Below, in pieces: positions 62,124 through 64,000 of a stretch of 64,000 nt of DNA. Location: NCBI RefSeq assembly GCF_047495875.1, contig NC_092458.1, positions 105,340,227 through 105,404,226 of the forward strand. Direction: 5' to 3'. The notes under the pieces were generated by a model. The model saw only the letters and a program-made list of their open reading frames with translations, made no database searches and was not told the DNA's origin. The stretch's first letter is position 1; each line of letters starts with the position of its first letter. Origin of the DNA: Pithys albifrons albifrons (taxonomy: Eukaryota > Chordata > Aves > Passeriformes > Thamnophilidae). The position numbers and the translations under genes are program-made.

Positions 62124-63396
62124 GTAAGTCATTCTTTTCCAAATCTTAAGGATAAATTTAACCTTATGAAAACAGATACAAAATCTACTTTTCCAAATCA
62201 GATGCTGTCAAACAAACAAACAAACAAACAAACAAGATCTAAGCTATATGAGTGGGATATTTTAACTAAATTCTATATGACAATTAGCAGAAGCTAAGGA
62301 AATGTGTCAGTTGATTAAAAAGTGATGAGGATGGGCATAAGCCCATGGCATGGGTACAGACAGGTCAGTCCCATCATGCCTATTATCTTAAATGTATTTC
62401 TGTCAGTTCAACAACACAATAGTTGCAGAAAGTCCCCATTTTACCATTACAGCTCTATGTATTTGCCAGGTTAATATCAGTTCTGTTCAACAGCCAAAGT
62501 CTTTTCATGACAAAGAATGTATCCATGCATTTTGAAAGGAAGCTCCTCTTTACTGAATATTTCTTAACATACTAGTTAGAAGACGTTATTCTACTGATGG
62601 TACTTGGTTTAGATTAAGCTACAGCTGGCAGAAATGAATGCTTCAAGGGGGTCCACTATGTGCTGTTGGTGGATAAAGTGAGGGAGAGAGTTTTGTTGTT
62701 GCTTCTTAATGAAATTTTAATTATTTATTACTTCACTTTTAACAGGGGACTTGTGTTGGGATGGTAATCATACGAGTTGTCATTTTGTGTTTCTGTTTGC
62801 TGAGAAATGGCTTGCCTTTCCAGTATTAATTTTACAAGTTCCCAAATGAGATTCCTACTATCAAGAAAATACTTTTCATCCTATGAAAATATTTTTTAAA
62901 TGGTTGCTTTTATTCTTTCTACTTTTTTACAAGATTTCCGTAGTATTTACCCTTAGATTAAATACAAGAAAATATAAGGTAAACAGAAGCAAGTATAAGA
63001 TAAACAGAAGCAAAAAGCTTGAAAGACAGGCTTCTGTGACTGATCATAAAATTATCTTACTATCAAATAAGACAAAAGTGACAAAACTAATTGTGACATT
63101 GTTACAGTCAGAAAAGAGTGAGTTTTACTACTTTGGGGAAACTCACAGTTGACATGAATGATTAAAAATACATGTATGTCTGTTGCAGGAACCTAAAATT
63201 AGTTCTCAAAATTGTTTTGAAAATGAGAGTCTGTTAAATTTTGGATCCTGACAACATAAGTTGCTTTTAAAAATATGATTTAGACTTCTAAGTCTCTTAA
63301 GTGATTCTTAATAGTTTAGCAGAGAGTTCCCCCCCAGTCACACAGCAATTGTAACTACTGAAAAGGTGATTTGTGTGTTTGTGTTACTCTTTCTAG
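62124..63396 (+). other. TMPRSS15 intron 17
   Basis: A 1.3-kb intron with an (AAAC)n tract, about six units, at 62212-62236. It ends ACTCTTTCTAG. The 89-residue open frame at 62883-63152 is Lys/Asn-rich and not supported. Confidence 0.75.
62212..62236. repeat. (AAAC)n microsatellite
   Basis: About six tandem CAAA units. Confidence 0.9.
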
Positions 63397-63522
63397 GTGT
63401 GTGGTACTTAAATGCTGAAAATGGAAAAAACATTCAACTACATTTTCAGGTTTTTGATCTGGACAGTGTTGATGATGTGGTTGAAATCAGAGATGGCAGA
63501 GGACCAGATTCCTTACTTTTGG
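63397..63522 (+). CDS. TMPRSS15: TMPRSS15 exon 18: CUB2 continued, apparent GC donor
   Basis: Encodes residues 593-634: CVWYLNAENGKNIQLHFQVF, then DLDSVDDVVEIRDGRGPDSL and LL. GKNIQLHFQ-x-FDL and DVVEIRDG match mammals almost exactly. The second CUB2 Cys and the calcium-site acidic residues are present. Mammals continue LLLAVYTG, which needs the exon to stop in phase 1 after TTG G. The bases that follow are GCAAGT, a typical GC donor. The alternative GTAGCA four bases later would leave phase 2 and add Gly-Lys/Asn. The next exon is outside the window. Confidence 0.9.
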
Positions 63523-64000
63523 GCAAGTAGCAGTACTGGGTAGAAAAATTAATTTAATCAGACAGCTGGAGCAAACTGATGGATATAATATAAAGGAAAT
63601 GAAATCTTTCTTATTTCATTCTACATTTATTCACGTTTTTTGAGTTTCAGAAATTAGGAGGAAAATTTGAGAAAGCTTATTGTATGTGACATCACATTTC
63701 CAAAACATTTTCACACATACCTTCCCATGCAATCTGTATGAAACTCACTCCTCAATAAATCAGACTGTTTATATGTGGACAAGCAGAAGCTTAATATCTT
63801 AGTTGAGCCTTAATTTTCTATACTGATAAGATAGGGGCTGGGCTTTGAACACAGCAGTCTGATTGCAAATAGGTTTGGGGAAGAAACTGCATTACTGCAG
63901 TGGCAGTGTTTGCTTTTGAACCCAAAACATGTGAACAAAACAGCTCAAATGTGTCCATGTTCTCCTGGTGAACAGCTGTCTACACAGAACATGGCCCATT
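63523..64000 (+). other. TMPRSS15 intron 18, partial
   Basis: Intronic sequence to the right edge. No exon matching the AVYTG continuation of CUB2 is present, so the gene continues beyond the window. Confidence 0.8.

Larger units (their letters stand above)
28802..64000 (+). other. TMPRSS15: TMPRSS15 gene (enteropeptidase), 5' portion, 18 coding exons visible
   Basis: Enteropeptidase is a type II transmembrane serine protease of the duodenal brush border that cuts trypsinogen after its Asp-rich activation peptide and so starts pancreatic zymogen activation. The visible exons encode, in order, a cytoplasmic tail and membrane anchor (residues 1-41), SEA (about 60-175), Thr/Ser linker (about 178-221), LDLa1 (224-261), CUB1 (about 264-375), MAM (about 382-540), Pro/Thr linker and the first part of CUB2 (563-634). 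The proposed junctions keep the frame open throughout, with total coding length 1903 nt. Many stretches match mammalian enteropeptidase, for example EGNYG-x-x-WNYGQVTLNET and DCGGP-x-ELWEPN. The rest of CUB2, LDLa2, SRCR and the protease domain lie beyond the right edge. Multiple N-glycosylation sequons (NLT, NAS, NFT, NAT, NTS, NCT, NFS, NET, NES, NST) fit a heavily glycosylated ectodomain. Confidence 0.96.

Noticed and set aside
1..64000. CRISPR arrays, operons or other prokaryotic systems
   Set aside because: No spaced direct repeats, no dense coding, and clear vertebrate exon-intron structure with avian repeats.

Overview
The window looks like nuclear DNA from a bird, most likely a passerine. 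It is AT-rich, has no bacterial-style gene packing, and carries many CR1 LINE fragments whose 3' ends finish in TGATTCT/ATTCTATGA repeats. It also holds several avian ERVL-type solo LTRs and a tRNA-Ile-headed SINE with a CR1-like tail, a family I know from songbirds (TguSINE1-type). No prokaryotic features, CRISPR array or intact mobile-element ORF was seen.

Positions 1 to about 28,700 contain no gene that I can support. This looks like the 5' intergenic region of the gene that follows. It holds CR1 copies, one SINE nested in a CR1, two LTR fragments, one ancient CR1/L3-like element, a (CTAT)n microsatellite and low-complexity tracts.

From about 28,715 to the right edge, the plus strand carries one multi-exon gene: TMPRSS15, encoding enteropeptidase (enterokinase), the duodenal brush-border type II membrane protease that activates trypsinogen. 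I could place 18 coding exons by reading splice sites and checking phase. The cumulative frame closes at every junction, giving about 634 codons. In order they encode a short cytoplasmic tail, a transmembrane anchor, a SEA domain, a Thr/Ser-rich linker, LDL-receptor class A repeat 1, CUB domain 1, a MAM domain, a Pro/Thr linker and the first part of CUB domain 2. The remaining CUB2, LDLa2, SRCR and trypsin-like protease exons must lie beyond position 64,000.

Points worth a second look are in the stalk rather than in a new system. A 45-nt in-phase exon lengthens the loop of the SEA domain next to the place where a Gly-Ser autocleavage motif would sit, and no Ser is encoded there. Three tiny symmetric phase-1 exons build the Thr/Ser linker, two of them with CAGTAG tandem acceptors. 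One exon has tandem donors 9 nt apart. The last visible exon appears to use a GC donor. The 8-kb intron between the LDLa and CUB1 exons is a pile-up of transposable elements, including a solo LTR with a perfect 5-bp target duplication. I did not find evidence for a novel, previously undescribed system.
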